Shown one piece after another: positions 1 to 9,333 of a DNA stretch of 60,613 nt. Every line of letters begins with the position of its first letter. Positions within the stretch are counted from its first letter, which is position 1. The notes under the pieces were generated by a model. The model had not been told where the DNA came from and did not search any database. It saw nothing but the letters and a program-made list of their open reading frames with translations. This stretch comes from CAVSIS01 sp963814875 (GTDB taxonomy: Bacteria > Acidobacteriota > Thermoanaerobaculia > Thermoanaerobaculales > Sulfomarinibacteraceae). A program made the translations under genes and the position numbers. The stretch lies in assembly GCA_963814875.1 (NCBI GenBank), contig CAWFFJ010000038.1, forward strand, positions 1 to 60,613. Reading direction: 5' to 3'.

Positions 1-1489
1 GTCGAGCAGCGGCGGCCGTCGGGCGGCCCACGGCCGTGCCTGCTCGAGCTGGCTCGCGAGCCGGAGCAGGGTGGCCTCGTCCCCGAACCGTCCGACCCAC
101 TGGCTGCCGATCGGCAGTCCGCCGTCGTTCCACATCAGGGGCAGGTTGATCGCCGGCTGCCCGGTGATGTTGAACAGCATCGTGTTCGGGGTCGCATCGA
201 GGGAGTCCTTGGCAAGCTGGTCGAGGGCGACGAGCAACAGGCGGCGGACCGGGACCGCGCCGAGGAAGCCGGCCAGGGCGCGCTCGGCCGCGGTGAGGTC
301 GAGCGCACCGACCGTGACCGGGGGTGCGGCCAGGGTCGGCGTGAGGAGCACGTCGTAGCGCTCGAAGAACGGCACCATCTCGCGCGCCGCACGCTGCATG
401 ACCTGGCGGTACCACGACGTAGTCGGCGGCGGTGACCGCATCGCCGATCCGCTTGAGCAGCCAGGTCGGCGCCTCGACGTCGCGGGCGGTCGGCTCGCGC
501 CCGACCAGCTCGCCGAGCAGGCGCAGCGCGGCTGAGGTGTTTGCGGCCACCACCAGCAGGTAGCCGCGGACGAGGGTGTCGCGGTCGTAGGGCGGGCAGG
601 CTTCCTCGACGTGGTGGCCGAGCGACTCGGCGAGTCGGGCGGCGTCCTCGACTGCACGGACGCAGTCGGAGTGGGTGGTCGACCCGAACAGGGCGCGGGT
701 TGTGAAGGCGATGCGGAGCCGGCCGGGATCGGCGCCGACCTCCTTGCGGAAAGGCCGTTCGGGCGGCAGGACCTGGTAGGGCGCGCCGGGGTCGGGGCCG
801 TGGACGGCGTCGAGCATGGCCGCCGAGTCGCGCACCGAGCGCGTCAGCACGTGCTCGACCACGAGGCCGTCCCAGGACTCGCCGCGGAAGGGACCCATCG
901 GCGAACGCGCCCGGGTCGGCTTGAGCCCGACCAGCCCGCAGGCCGAGGCCGGGATCCGGATCGAGCCGCCGCCGTCGCCGCCGTGGGCCATGGGCACCAT
1001 GCGGGCGGCGACCGCCGCCGCCGAGCCCCCGGAGGAGCCGCCGGTGGTGTGGCCGAGGTTCCAGGGGTTGCGGGCGGGCCCGCGCAGGACGGGCTCGGTG
1101 ACGCCGAGCAGGCCGAGCTCGGGAGTGTTGGTGCGGCCGAGAACGACCACGCCGGCGGCGCCGAAGCGGCGTACCAGCTCGGCGTCTCGGGGCGCCCGCC
1201 AGCCGGTCATGAACGAGCAGCTCGCGGTCGAGGGTTCGCCCTCCTGCTCGGCGAGCAGATCCTTCAGGAGGAACGGGACGCCGCGGAAGGGCCCGTCGGG
1301 GAGCGGACCGGTGGCCCGCGTCCGCGCAGCCTCGAACTGGGTCTGGACGACGGCGTTGACCTGCGGGTTGCGGGCCTCGATACGCAGGATCGCCTCCTCG
1401 ACGAGCTCGGCGGGCGAGGCCTCGCCGCTCGCGACCAGTGCCGCCAAGGCCGTGCCGTCAAGCTCGTCGTAGTCCACGGTCGGGTTCAT
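1..1489 (-). pseudogene. Amidase-signature hydrolase, frameshifted and cut by the window edge
   Basis: Encodes an amidase-signature enzyme (family also containing 6-aminohexanoate-cyclic-dimer hydrolase), expected to hydrolyse a linear or cyclic amide. The Ser-cisSer-Lys triad is readable: Lys76 in LLKDLLAE, cis-Ser near residue 152 in GGSSGGS and nucleophile Ser176 in GGGSIRIPA. ATG at 1489 is preceded by GGGGAGGAG. Reading stays in one frame to about position 415 (through ADYVV), then the homology continues in another frame (MVPFFERYDVLLTPTL) to the window start, so one base has been gained or lost near 410-421. The C-terminus lies outside the window. The downstream part still reads as a clean amidase C-terminus (NITGQPAINLP), so this is either a recent mutation or a sequencing error. 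Substrate unknown. Confidence 0.85.
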
Positions 1490-1505
1490 CGACTCCTCCC
1501 CTGGG

Positions 1506-2714
1506 TCATTTCTGGATCGGGGCCACCGGCCGCAGCAGGCGAATGGTCGCGATGCCGAGACGCCACAGCAGGATCCCGTTGGCGGTGCCCTCGGCCACCT
1601 TGGGGGCGAGGGCGCCGGCGATCTTGGAGCCGACCTGGCCGATCCCCTCGGGCAGTCCGTGGAGCAGCTGGCCGGCGCCGTCGGCGGCCGCGTCGCGGGT
1701 CAGCGTCTCGGTCGCCTGCTGGAGCTGCCCGCTGAGGTAGGCGAGGGCGAAGGCGCGGCCGAGCACCACGGCGGTCCCGAGCGCGCCGAGCCGGAGCTGG
1801 AAGATCCGGCACAGGTCGCCGACCATGGCGAGTGCGGCGTGGAGCACGATGGCGGTGTCGATCGAGCGCGGAGTGACCGCGGTCTTGGCGGCGACCAGGC
1901 GTGCCGCGCGGTTGACGCGGCGGCGCGCCGCCGCCTCGAGCTCGGCCTGGAACCCCGAGGCGAACTCCTGCAGCCATGGCTCCGCGCCGGGGTGGCGGTC
2001 GCGGTCGAGCAGCCGGGCGCGCTGGGCGACGAGGCGGTCGAGCTGCTCCGGGGAGAAGCCGCTGCGGACCAGCTTGGCACGGGCCGTGTCGCCGTCCAGC
2101 GGGTAGGCCTCGAGGTAGGCGCTGAGCCGATCGACGGCAGCGTCGAGGCGGGCGCCCGCGAGCCGCCGCAAGGTGCCGCGCTCGGCGAGGGCGGCCAGCG
2201 CCCGGACGTCGACCTGGCCGACCCGGCGGAGCCGGAGGCTGGCGACCACGAGCCGCAGTGCGGCCGCGACGACGACCAGAAGCAGCAGGCCGAGAGCTCC
2301 CCATGCCGGCCAGCGCAGCCAGACCGGCGCCGAGAGCAGCCGCTCGGCGAGCTCGACCGCCTGACCGATGACCAGGAGGACGACGAGCGCTCCGAGCGCC
2401 GCGACGGCGAGCACGAAGGTGGTGCTGAACAGGAAACCGGGCAGGCGCAGTGAGGACCGCTCGGCGGCGGCGAACGCGGCCTCTTCGTCGCTCCGGTCGC
2501 GCGCCTCGATCTCCTCCAGGTCGGACTCGCTCACGGGGCGGGTCCGGGTCGGAGGCGACGCGGCCCTGCCGAGGCCGGTGTCGCCCTCGCGCAGACCGGG
2601 CTCAGGAACGTCGCTGGGGCGTTCGCGCCGCGGCGGGGGATCGACCTCGTGCCGAGGTGCACCGCGCGGCACCCCCACGGGGGTCTCGTGATCGGGATCG
2701 GTCGGCGACGGCAT
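1506..2714 (-). CDS. ycjF: YcjF-like inner-membrane protein (UPF0283/DUF697)
   Basis: A 402-residue membrane protein of the YcjF/TIGR01620 type. The first 90 residues are charged and proline-rich (cytoplasmic), followed by two hydrophobic segments at about residues 93-118 and 133-155. A long soluble helical region follows, and the C-terminus carries the DUF697-like block (TAVTPRSIDTAIVLHAALAM, then a small hydrophobic hairpin). It lies directly downstream of a YcjX-type GTPase, the conserved partner in proteobacteria, where the pair belongs to the phage-shock-linked set. No psp gene is visible in the window. Function inferred from family and pairing only; it probably tethers or works with the GTPase at the membrane. 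Confidence 0.8.
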   Translation of the reverse strand: MPSPTDPDHETPVGVPRGAPRHEVDPPPRRERPSDVPEPGLREGDTGLGRAASPPTRTRPVSESDLEEIEARDRSDEEAAFAAAERSSLRLPGFLFSTTFVLAVAALGALVVLLVIGQAVELAERLLSAPVWLRWPAWGALGLLLLVVVAAALRLVVASLRLRRVGQVDVRALAALAERGTLRRLAGARLDAAVDRLSAYLEAYPLDGDTARAKLVRSGFSPEQLDRLVAQRARLLDRDRHPGAEPWLQEFASGFQAELEAAARRRVNRAARLVAAKTAVTPRSIDTAIVLHAALAMVGDLCRIFQLRLGALGTAVVLGRAFALAYLSGQLQQATETLTRDAAADGAGQLLHGLPEGIGQVGSKIAGALAPKVAEGTANGILLWRLGIATIRLLRPVAPIQK

Positions 2715-2735
2715 GGCGGCTCCTTCCGGCCGGTC

Positions 2736-4113
2736 TCACTCGAGGAGGCCGTCGGCCAAGACGGCCTCGAGCACCCCGTCGAGGCCGAGCTGTTTGGGGG
2801 GAAGATCAATCCTCCGGGGAACCTCGGGGTAGACGTCGGGGAAGAGGTAGTCGCCGGGCTCCCACGACTCGGGCCAGGATCTCCGGCACGGCCGACACGG
2901 CGTAGCGCAGCGCCGGGGCGTCGGGGGGGCGGGGTTGGCCGCTGCCGTCGAGCAGGGTCCGACCGATGAGGGCGTGGTCGTCGCCCGGGGCGGGGCGGGT
3001 GGAGACGATGGCGCTGGCGGTGTGGAACGTCGCGAGCCACCCGCCGTGGTCCTCGGCCGGTCGGCGCGCCATGTCGCGCAGGAGCCCGAGCAGGCGGCCG
3101 CGATCGGAAGGGTGGACGAGGTCGGCCTTCGAGGCGACGAGGTTGACTCGGGTGATCCCGCCGGGTCGGAGACGGCCCGCGGAGAGCCCTTCGGCGGTGA
3201 TCCCGATGAGCCGGTCGGCGAGCCCCCGATGCGGGTCGAGAGCCGCGAACAGGACCTTGAGCAGCTCGCGCTGATCGTTGTAGCGGCCGGTGCCGCCCAT
3301 CAGAATGCCGGGCAGGTCGACCAGCACCATCAGGCGATGGCAGCGGCGCAGGAAGGCGAAGACGGGCGTGACCACGCGCTCACGGTAGTCGAGGTAGCGC
3401 TCGGCGAAACGCCAGTACAGGTCCGGACGGCGCTGGCGGAGGGCGACGGGGAGCGGGGCGAACTCCGCGCCCGGGAGACCCGAAACCCGCTCGGCCGCGA
3501 TCGTCTCGGGCGGGGCGGAGCGCGCCATGACGCCGTCCTCGCCGAGCAGGAAGGTCGACGGCGTGATCCGCGGCCGGAAGGCGAGCGTGAGCCGCGCGAG
3601 GGCGTCGCGGTAGCCGGTGAGGAGAGACTCCTCGGTCGGATCCTGCTGCTCCAGAGCGGCCAGGAAGCGGCTTGCGAGCGCGGCGGTGGGCCGATCGTAC
3701 ATGAGGGGACCGAGCACGGCGTCGGACCACTCGGCGAAGTCCCTGCCGAGCATCGCCGCATCAGCCATCCGCTCGCCGGGGAAGTCGAACAGGTGCAGCT
3801 CAGCGCCCAGCACACGCCAGTCGGAGCGTTCGAAGGCACAGCGAAGGTGGCTCTCGGCGCGGGTCTTGCGCGGCCAGCGGCCGTGGTCGACGAGAGTTCT
3901 GCGGAAGCCGTCGACGTCGAACGCCGCCTCACCCGGAGCCGGGGGCAACAGGCGAAAGCGGCGGACGCACGCGCTGCCGTCGGCGCCGAGGCGCAACCGG
4001 TCCGGATCGTGGTCCTCCAGGTGGGAGACCAGCGACGTCAGGAACACGCTCTTGCCCGAGTTGCCGATTCCGGTGACGCCGACCCTGAGCCGGCGCAGCC
4101 AGGCACGCGCCAT
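2736..4113 (-). pseudogene. ycjX: YcjX-family GTPase with apparent C-terminal frameshift
   Basis: YcjX/DUF463 P-loop NTPase. The Walker A is GIGNSGKS with Lys21, and LFDFPGER and NLVASKADL carry the downstream nucleotide-binding elements. In the ATG (4113) frame translation stops at 2806 after an arginine/proline-rich tail. The neighbouring frame, entered near 2865-2885, gives a family-like ending (SWEPGDYLFPDVYPEVPRRI, then a leucine-rich tail) that stops at 2736-2738, 21 bp before the ycjF start. The coordinates here cover the restored gene; without correction the product would be 435 residues ending at 2806. It is either a sequencing error or a C-terminal mutation that may still leave an active GTPase core. 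Confidence 0.8.
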
Positions 4114-4228
4114 CGCTCCCCCCAGTCACTCCATCATCCCATGCCACGTCGCGGCACACTACGGCCGACACGGAGGCGGGGCGAGCCGTCCTCTGTTACT
4201 CTGCGGGCGAAAGGAACCCCGGCGCAAC

Positions 4229-5371
4229 ATGACGATGCGCATGCAGTGCATCATCAACCCCGAGCTCGGCCACTTCCTGGCCCGCGGCACGCCCGGGGCG
4301 CTGCCTTCCTACGACCTGGACCTGAGCGCGATCTTCTGCGACATCCTCAGCCGTGCAAACGACTTCGTCCCCTCCGAGGCGGGTGCGATCTTCCTCGACG
4401 ACCCAGTAGTAGAAGAGGGAAAGAAGACCACCGAGCTGGCGCTGATCGCCTGCTTCGGCGACCTCCCCGACGGCCTCGTCGGCCTGCGCATCCCACCCGA
4501 GAGAGGGATCGTCGGCACTGTCTACCGCACAGGCCGCGCGTACATCAGCCCAAACGTCCGCGATGACCCGTTGTTCATGGAGGTCTTCGGCGAGGCTTCC
4601 GCGGTGCATCCGCAGTCGGTGATCTGTGCGCCTCTCGTACTCGAAGGGCGGGTCATCGGCGCCCTGCAGCTGGTCAATCACCACGAGGCGCGGGGATACA
4701 ACCTGCGCGAGCTGAATCTGCTCGAAATATTTGCGCAGACGATCTCGGCGTCGATCGCCAACGCAACCGACGCGCAGCGCGCGCGGGCGATGGCGAAGCT
4801 CGACGACCTCACCGGCCTCTACAACGACCGCTACCTCCACTACAGCCTGTCCGCGGAGGTCGAGCGGGCCCTCGAGAGCGACGGCGAGTGTGGGCTCATC
4901 TTCCTCGACCTGGACCACTTCAAGAACGTCAACGATGTTCACGGCCACCTCATCGGCAGCCGCGTCCTGCACGAGGTCGGCGTCCTGCTGCGACGGATCC
5001 TCCCCGGGCAGGCGATTGCCGCGCGCTACGGCGGCGACGAGTACGTGGTCGTGCTCCCCGGGGCGGGCCACCAGGAGGCCTACTGGGCCGCTGAGGCGGT
5101 GCGCCAGACGATTGAGCACACGGTGTTCCTGGAGCACGCCGATCCGTCGGATCCGGTGAACTACCCGGCGCTGGCGATCACCGGGCTGATCACCTGCTCG
5201 GTCGGCATCGCGACCCTGCGCGCGGACATCCTGCCACGCCTCGGGCCGTCGCCGTCGACCCCAGCGGCGAAGAACGAGCTCATGAGGACCGCCGACGCGT
5301 GCATGTACATGGCCAAGGACCAGGGCCGCAACAGGACCGTGACGGCCTGGGACCGCCGCACCGGAGCGTGA
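4229..5371 (+). CDS. GAF-GGDEF diguanylate cyclase
   Basis: A 380-residue cytoplasmic protein. A GAF sensor domain occupies roughly residues 25-185 (RGIVGTVYRTGRAYI, SVICAPLVLEGRVIGALQLVN are typical GAF strands) and is followed by a GGDEF domain beginning at KLDDLTGLYNDRYL. The active-site loop is RYGGDEY: the Phe of GGDEF is replaced by Tyr, a variant compatible with activity. No RxxD inhibitory site is present five residues upstream (PGQA instead), so product inhibition by c-di-GMP is not expected at that site. The ATG at 4229 was chosen because the GAF fold starts just after it and AAAGGA lies upstream; a longer in-frame extension overlaps ycjX antisense and is arginine-rich. It is divergent from ycjX. 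Likely converts GTP to c-di-GMP in response to an unknown ligand. Confidence 0.88.
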   Translation: MTMRMQCIINPELGHFLARGTPGALPSYDLDLSAIFCDILSRANDFVPSEAGAIFLDDPVVEEGKKTTELALIACFGDLPDGLVGLRIPPERGIVGTVYRTGRAYISPNVRDDPLFMEVFGEASAVHPQSVICAPLVLEGRVIGALQLVNHHEARGYNLRELNLLEIFAQTISASIANATDAQRARAMAKLDDLTGLYNDRYLHYSLSAEVERALESDGECGLIFLDLDHFKNVNDVHGHLIGSRVLHEVGVLLRRILPGQAIAARYGGDEYVVVLPGAGHQEAYWAAEAVRQTIEHTVFLEHADPSDPVNYPALAITGLITCSVGIATLRADILPRLGPSPSTPAAKNELMRTADACMYMAKDQGRNRTVTAWDRRTGA

Positions 5372-5498
5372 CGGTCGGGGCCGGCCACCGCGCGGTACTT
5401 TGTGCTACTCCCGCGTCAAGAGTCCCCCCGGTTTGGCGAAATTCTGTCAAGCGACGACTCGGAAGTACCGAGCCAATTTCGAGATAAGAAGTCTTGAA

Positions 5499-5684
5499 CC
5501 ACCAAGACACCAAGACACCAAGCCATCGGAGGGCAGGGCCGCGCGCCGCGCGCGCGGCGGGGCTCTGGGTACGGCTTGGATTCTCCCCCATCGCGTGATC
5601 CCCTGGCGCAGCTCCCTGGAAGCCATGGTTGGAAACGCGCCCGCCACCCCTGAATGCCCTCTTGGTGTCTTGGTGTCTTGGTGG
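5499..5684. repeat. Small element with 24-bp perfect terminal inverted repeats
   Basis: The left end (5499-5522) is built from the unit ACACCAAG repeated in tandem and its exact reverse complement lies at 5661-5684, giving a 186-bp unit with 24-bp perfect inverted ends. The interior contains a GC-only alternating stretch (about 5540-5563). It sits in the gap between the converging GGDEF gene and psd. A related degenerate motif (GGCACCAAGGGAGCAC) occurs near 44444. No open frame of note. It could act as a large hairpin or be a non-autonomous mobile element; neither is proven. Confidence 0.75.
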
Positions 5685-5859
5685 TGAGATTCCGCTTCGA
5701 CCAGATGCCAACGATCCGGGGCTGCGAGAGCACCACCCTTGGGTTGCGGGCAGAGCCCGCGCTGAGGCAGTGGAGCGGAAGCGCGGGCGAGGTGCTGATC
5801 GGGGGTCGTCCGGCCCTGGTTCACTGATGACACCCCTCACCCGGCAACCTCAACGAGAG

Positions 5860-6762
5860 TCAGTGCAGCTCGAGCTCTCGGAGCGCGATCGTCTCGCCGA
5901 AGCGGACCTCGAGTCCCGGCGCGAGTCGGTCCACGAGGCGCGCGCACCCGGGCTGGAGCAGCAGAACGACGGTCGAGCCGAGGTGGAAGGCCATCAGCTC
6001 CTCGCCCGCTGCCACGGGGTGAGGCGGGGCGTAGGTCCGCGTGCTCGTGATCGCGCCGCGCCGGTTCGAGACCCCGCCCCGGGGTCCGTTCCAACCGGGG
6101 TCGAAGGCGGTCGAGATGCGGCCCACGTTGGTCGCCCCGACGGCGACGACCGCCGCCGCGCCGATCGCCCCCTCAACCAGGCAGACCAGTCGTTCGTTGC
6201 GGGGAAACAGGTTGGGGATCAGAGCCACCGCCGGCGGATTGACCGGGAGCAGCGCGCCGGGGATGTGGCGCGCCGCGACGACGGCTCCGGCGAACGGCGC
6301 GTGGATGCGGTGGTAGTGGCGCGGGGTCAGGTAGAGAGTGACGAAAGGCCCGCCTTCGAAGCGCTCCGCCCAGGCGGCCTCGCCGAGCAGCGCCGCGGCG
6401 GAGTAGGGTCTCCCCTTGACCTGCAGCAGGCGCCCGTCCTCGAGGACACCGAGCTCGCCGACCAAAGCGTCGACCGGCGACACGACGGCGCCGGGGTCGT
6501 CTGAAACCGGCCGTGTGCCGGGCCGGAGGCGACGGGTGAAGAAGGCGTCGACCGTAGGGTAGGCTCGAGGCGGCAGCTCGGCCTCGGCGAGATCGGCGCC
6601 GACGGCGCGCGCGAAGCCCCCGAGCACGGCCGCGCGCAGCGGGGTCGGGATCGTCACATCCGCGATCCGTCCGACAGCCCGGCTGAGGGCGCCTGCGGGC
6701 AATCGTCTGAGTAGGCCGATCGCCAGCCGCCATCGGAGTGGGATCCGCTCCTCGACCGTCAT
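5860..6762 (-). CDS. psd: Phosphatidylserine decarboxylase (pyruvoyl enzyme)
   Basis: A 300-residue PSD that decarboxylates phosphatidylserine to phosphatidylethanolamine at the inner membrane. The self-cleavage site is FHLGSTVVLL around residue 258, where the Ser becomes the pyruvoyl group of the alpha chain. Also visible are SPVDALV near residue 95 (conserved Asp) and the histidine pair in YLTPRHYHRIHAP, which belong to the charge-relay system for autocleavage. Length matches bacterial class I PSDs. It lies 14 bp downstream of hslO on the same strand, so the two are probably co-transcribed; no pssA is in the window. Confidence 0.95.
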   Translation of the reverse strand: MTVEERIPLRWRLAIGLLRRLPAGALSRAVGRIADVTIPTPLRAAVLGGFARAVGADLAEAELPPRAYPTVDAFFTRRLRPGTRPVSDDPGAVVSPVDALVGELGVLEDGRLLQVKGRPYSAAALLGEAAWAERFEGGPFVTLYLTPRHYHRIHAPFAGAVVAARHIPGALLPVNPPAVALIPNLFPRNERLVCLVEGAIGAAAVVAVGATNVGRISTAFDPGWNGPRGGVSNRRGAITSTRTYAPPHPVAAGEELMAFHLGSTVVLLLQPGCARLVDRLAPGLEVRFGETIALRELELH

Positions 6763-6776
6763 GCGCCGTACTCCCC

Positions 6777-7694
6777 TCAGCTCGGCAGCTGCCCGCCGAC
6801 GTCCTCGAACTCGAGCAGGATCGAGGCGAGCCGATCGCGAGGGACCAGGTAGCGGGTGTGGCAGAAGCCGCAGATCAGCTCTGTTGGAGGCGATCCGGCG
6901 GTACCGAGGAGGTCCCGGACCTCGACCGCTCCGAGCAGCCGTAGGACCTGCTCGACGCGATCCATCGAGCAGCCGCAGCGAAACGCGACCGGGGTCGTCC
7001 CGATCACGGTGAACCCGGTCGGAAACAGGGCTGCCAGCCAGTCCTCCGGGCCGCTGCCTGCAGCGAGGCTCGAGGTCACGGCGCCGAGACCGCGGACGCG
7101 CTCCTTGAGGCCCTCCGCCTCATCATCCGAGACCCCGGGCAGCAGCTGGACCGTGTACCCGCCGGCGTGTGCCACGCAACCCGAATCGTCGAGGCGAACT
7201 CCGAGCACGACGGCGGCGGGTGTCTGCTCTGATTCGGTGAGGTAGTGCGCGAGATCGCCCGCGATCTCGCCGGTGGCGAGGGGAACGACGCCGCGGTACG
7301 GCTGGCCGATGCCGACGTCACGGGTGACGACGAGCTCTCCCGGAAGCCCGACCACGGCGGCGACGTCGGGCCGACCGTCGGGTCGGGCCGGGGCCGCGGC
7401 ACTGGCGTCCCCGACGATCGCGCGCAGCCATCCTTGCGGGGACGCGGTGGCGGTGATCCTCCCGGCCGGGCCCGAACCGTTGATCTCCAGGGTCAGCACG
7501 GGCTCGCGCAGGGTCGTCTTCTCCAGGGTCGCCGCGAGGAGAATCGATCCGGTCGCGACCCTGCCGAGAGCCGCCGCAACCACCGGCGACGGGTCGTGGA
7601 TCCGCCGCAGCTCCTCGACGGCGCAGGTCGTGACCGCGGCCAGCGCGCGGGCGCGCCCGCCGAAGGCGAGTGCGCGGATGAGGTGATCAGTCAC
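6777..7694 (-). CDS. hslO: Hsp33 redox-regulated chaperone
   Basis: A 305-residue Hsp33, a cytoplasmic holdase activated by oxidation. The four zinc-binding cysteines are in the C-terminal part: FRCGCSMDR and ELICGFCHTRY, matching the CxC...CxxC switch. The N-terminal fold shows the typical LIRALAFGGRARA start. A GTG at 7694 is taken as start because the family N-terminus begins there and GGAG precedes it; the frame is open further upstream but that part has no family similarity and overlaps the divergent DUF1893 gene. Probably in one transcript with psd. The switch suggests exposure to oxidants such as hypochlorite or peroxide with heat. Confidence 0.93.
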   Translation of the reverse strand: MTDHLIRALAFGGRARALAAVTTCAVEELRRIHDPSPVVAAALGRVATGSILLAATLEKTTLREPVLTLEINGSGPAGRITATASPQGWLRAIVGDASAAAPARPDGRPDVAAVVGLPGELVVTRDVGIGQPYRGVVPLATGEIAGDLAHYLTESEQTPAAVVLGVRLDDSGCVAHAGGYTVQLLPGVSDDEAEGLKERVRGLGAVTSSLAAGSGPEDWLAALFPTGFTVIGTTPVAFRCGCSMDRVEQVLRLLGAVEVRDLLGTAGSPPTELICGFCHTRYLVPRDRLASILLEFEDVGGQLPS

Positions 7695-7718
7695 GTCGTT
7701 CTCCACCGGGCTGCCAAC

Positions 7719-7747
7719 TGTAACACCGTAGGTGCGGTCGCTATACT
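7719..7747 (+). promoter_or_regulatory. Candidate promoter for the DUF1893 gene
   Basis: TATACT at 7742-7747 matches the -10 consensus at five of six positions; the hexamer 17 bp upstream (TGTAAC, 7719-7724) is a weak -35. The GTG start follows 8 bases later, so transcription would yield a leaderless or nearly leaderless mRNA. Confidence 0.4.
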
Positions 7748-7754
7748 CCCGCGC

Positions 7755-8123
7755 GTGCAGGCGACCCTCGAAGCATGGGACGGCGATCGGCTGGTTTTTG
7801 CGAGCGACGGACGGTGGCTGTATCCGTTGCTCGAGCTCGCGGAGAGGGTCCGAGAGGGTAGCGTCGACGCCGCGCGACTCGCAGTCCGCGATCGGATCGT
7901 GGGCCGCGCTGCGGCGCTGGTGCTGGTCCACATCGGCGTGCGCACGGTCCACGCCGGGATCCTGAGCGAGCCCGGACGGGATGCGCTCGCGGCCCACGGC
8001 GTCGAGTGGTCGTGCGATGAGCTGGTCGGCCGTATCGCCTGCCGGACCGAGACGCTGCTGCTGGACGTGACCGATCCGGCCGCAGCCTACCGCCTCGTCG
8101 CCGAGCGTGCCTGCCGATCCTGA
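7755..8123 (+). CDS. DUF1893 protein
   Basis: A 122-residue protein with the DUF1893 pattern: LVFASDGRWLYPLLEL, then DRIVGRAAALVLVHIGV, HAGILSEPGRDALAAHGV and a C-terminal Cys-containing segment (GRIACRTETL). The family (for example TM1506 of Thermotoga) has a cytidine-deaminase-like fold but no established reaction. The start is GTG at 7755, only 8 bases after a TATACT box at 7742-7747, so the transcript may have almost no leader. It is divergent from hslO and nearly contiguous with the next small gene. Function unknown. Confidence 0.75.
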   Translation: MQATLEAWDGDRLVFASDGRWLYPLLELAERVREGSVDAARLAVRDRIVGRAAALVLVHIGVRTVHAGILSEPGRDALAAHGVEWSCDELVGRIACRTETLLLDVTDPAAAYRLVAERACRS

Positions 8124-8127
8124 GCGC

Positions 8128-8307
8128 ATGGACCACATGCGCAACCCCTTCGAGGAGGAGCTGATCTACCTGTCGGGAGGTGAGCGCAGGGAGGTCGAGA
8201 TCGCCTCGTTCCCACACCTTGGCAAGCACCTGATCCGGATCGGCAAAGAGGCCAAGCTGGTCGACTCGCGCCAGCTGCAGACCTTCTGGCGCAGCGACGA
8301 CGAGTAA
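8128..8307 (+). CDS. Small conserved-looking protein of unknown function
   Basis: A 59-residue charged protein, MDHMRNPFEEELIYLSGGE and onward, ending WRSDDE. The ATG at 8128 lies 4 bases after the TGA of the DUF1893 gene, suggesting translational coupling; a GTG at 8107 overlapping that gene and an ATG at 8137 are alternatives. No family recognised. Its codon pattern and tight packing support a real gene, but size and lack of motifs keep confidence moderate. Confidence 0.5.
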   Translation: MDHMRNPFEEELIYLSGGERREVEIASFPHLGKHLIRIGKEAKLVDSRQLQTFWRSDDE

Positions 8308-8377
8308 CGGCAGCGCGCTCGTTGTGGCGCCGAGACCGCTGTTGGCAAGCGCCAGGATCTCGTAGCCACGCCGATGT

Positions 8378-9241
8378 CTAGCTGCACGGACCGGCGAGGC
8401 GGTAGGCGCGTTTGCCCCGCTCGATGATCTCCGAAGCGCGGGCGAAGTCGAACCAACCGAAGCCCGACACCTCCGGCTGGACGGTAGGCACGCCCTGACA
8501 CTGCACTACCGCGATCTTCTGCTGCATGATGACCAGCGCACGTTCCAACGCGGCCCAGCGCCCCGGGAGAACGTCGTCAACTGCCTCGCCGACCTCGCGC
8601 TGGCGCTGTAGCCAGCGCTCGACCCGCGCCGCGATTGCGGACAGCGGCGCGCCCTGATGGCGAACGGGCGGCGACGGTCCCGGTTCCTCGGGAGTTCCCA
8701 GGCGGAGCACGTTGACGGCGAGGATGGGGCCGTCACACAGTGCGCGCGCGGCGGCCACCGGCACCGGCGCGGCGAGGGCGCCGTCGGCGAGGGTCCGTCC
8801 GTCCAGACGCATCGGGGTGAGCAGTCCCGGAATCGCCGCCGAGGCGCGCACGGCGTCGGCAAGCGGACCGGTCCGCAGGGCGACCTCCTCGCCGGTGTCG
8901 AGGTCGCAGCACACGGCGGCGAAGGGCCGGTCGAGCTCCTCGATCCGGACCGGGCCGAGCAGATCCCGCAGCAGGTCGTGGAAGGCAGTCCCCACGAGAG
9001 AGCCGAGCATCACCCGGCCAAGCTTCTGCCAGTCGAGGGCGAGGACGAGCTCCTCGATCTCGCTCGCGTTGTGGCCGAGGATGTGCAGGGAGCCGATGAT
9101 CGCGCCCATGGAGGTCCCCGCAACCGCCTTGACCGGGATCCCGTCCTCCTCGAGCGCGCGCAGCACGCCGATGTGGGCGAGGCCCCGGGCTGCGCCGCCG
9201 CCAAGGGCGAGGACGATGCCGTCGGGAGAGATGTCGTTCAT
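8378..9241 (-). CDS. Patatin-like phospholipase
   Basis: A 287-residue serine lipid acyl hydrolase of the bacterial patatin/RssA type. All catalytic elements are present: the oxyanion loop LALGGGAARGLAHIGVLRAL, the nucleophile elbow GTSMGA (GxSxG) and the Asp dyad partner in LADGALAAPVPV. No signal peptide or membrane segment is seen, so a cytoplasmic or peripheral membrane location is likely. It is transcribed in the same direction as the OmpA-like gene upstream but separated from it by a strong terminator, so it probably has its own promoter between 9242 and 9285. Substrate inferred only as phospholipid or lysophospholipid. Confidence 0.9.
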   Translation of the reverse strand: MNDISPDGIVLALGGGAARGLAHIGVLRALEEDGIPVKAVAGTSMGAIIGSLHILGHNASEIEELVLALDWQKLGRVMLGSLVGTAFHDLLRDLLGPVRIEELDRPFAAVCCDLDTGEEVALRTGPLADAVRASAAIPGLLTPMRLDGRTLADGALAAPVPVAAARALCDGPILAVNVLRLGTPEEPGPSPPVRHQGAPLSAIAARVERWLQRQREVGEAVDDVLPGRWAALERALVIMQQKIAVVQCQGVPTVQPEVSGFGWFDFARASEIIERGKRAYRLAGPCS

Positions 9242-9285
9242 GGTGCCTTTCTACCACTCTCTGGGGGCGGGATCGAGAGGGGATC

Positions 9286-9313
9286 AAGAAAAAGGGGCCC
9301 CCGGAGGGGCCCC
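9286..9313 (-). terminator. Rho-independent terminator of the OmpA-like gene
   Basis: Read on the minus strand, an 8-bp stem of GGGGCCCC type (9294-9313) with a four-base loop is followed by a run of T (9289-9293 and beyond). It lies 20 bp after the stop of the OmpA/TSP3 gene and before the patatin gene. Confidence 0.88.
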
Positions 9314-9333
9314 TGAGCTCGTGGGTTGACGGG

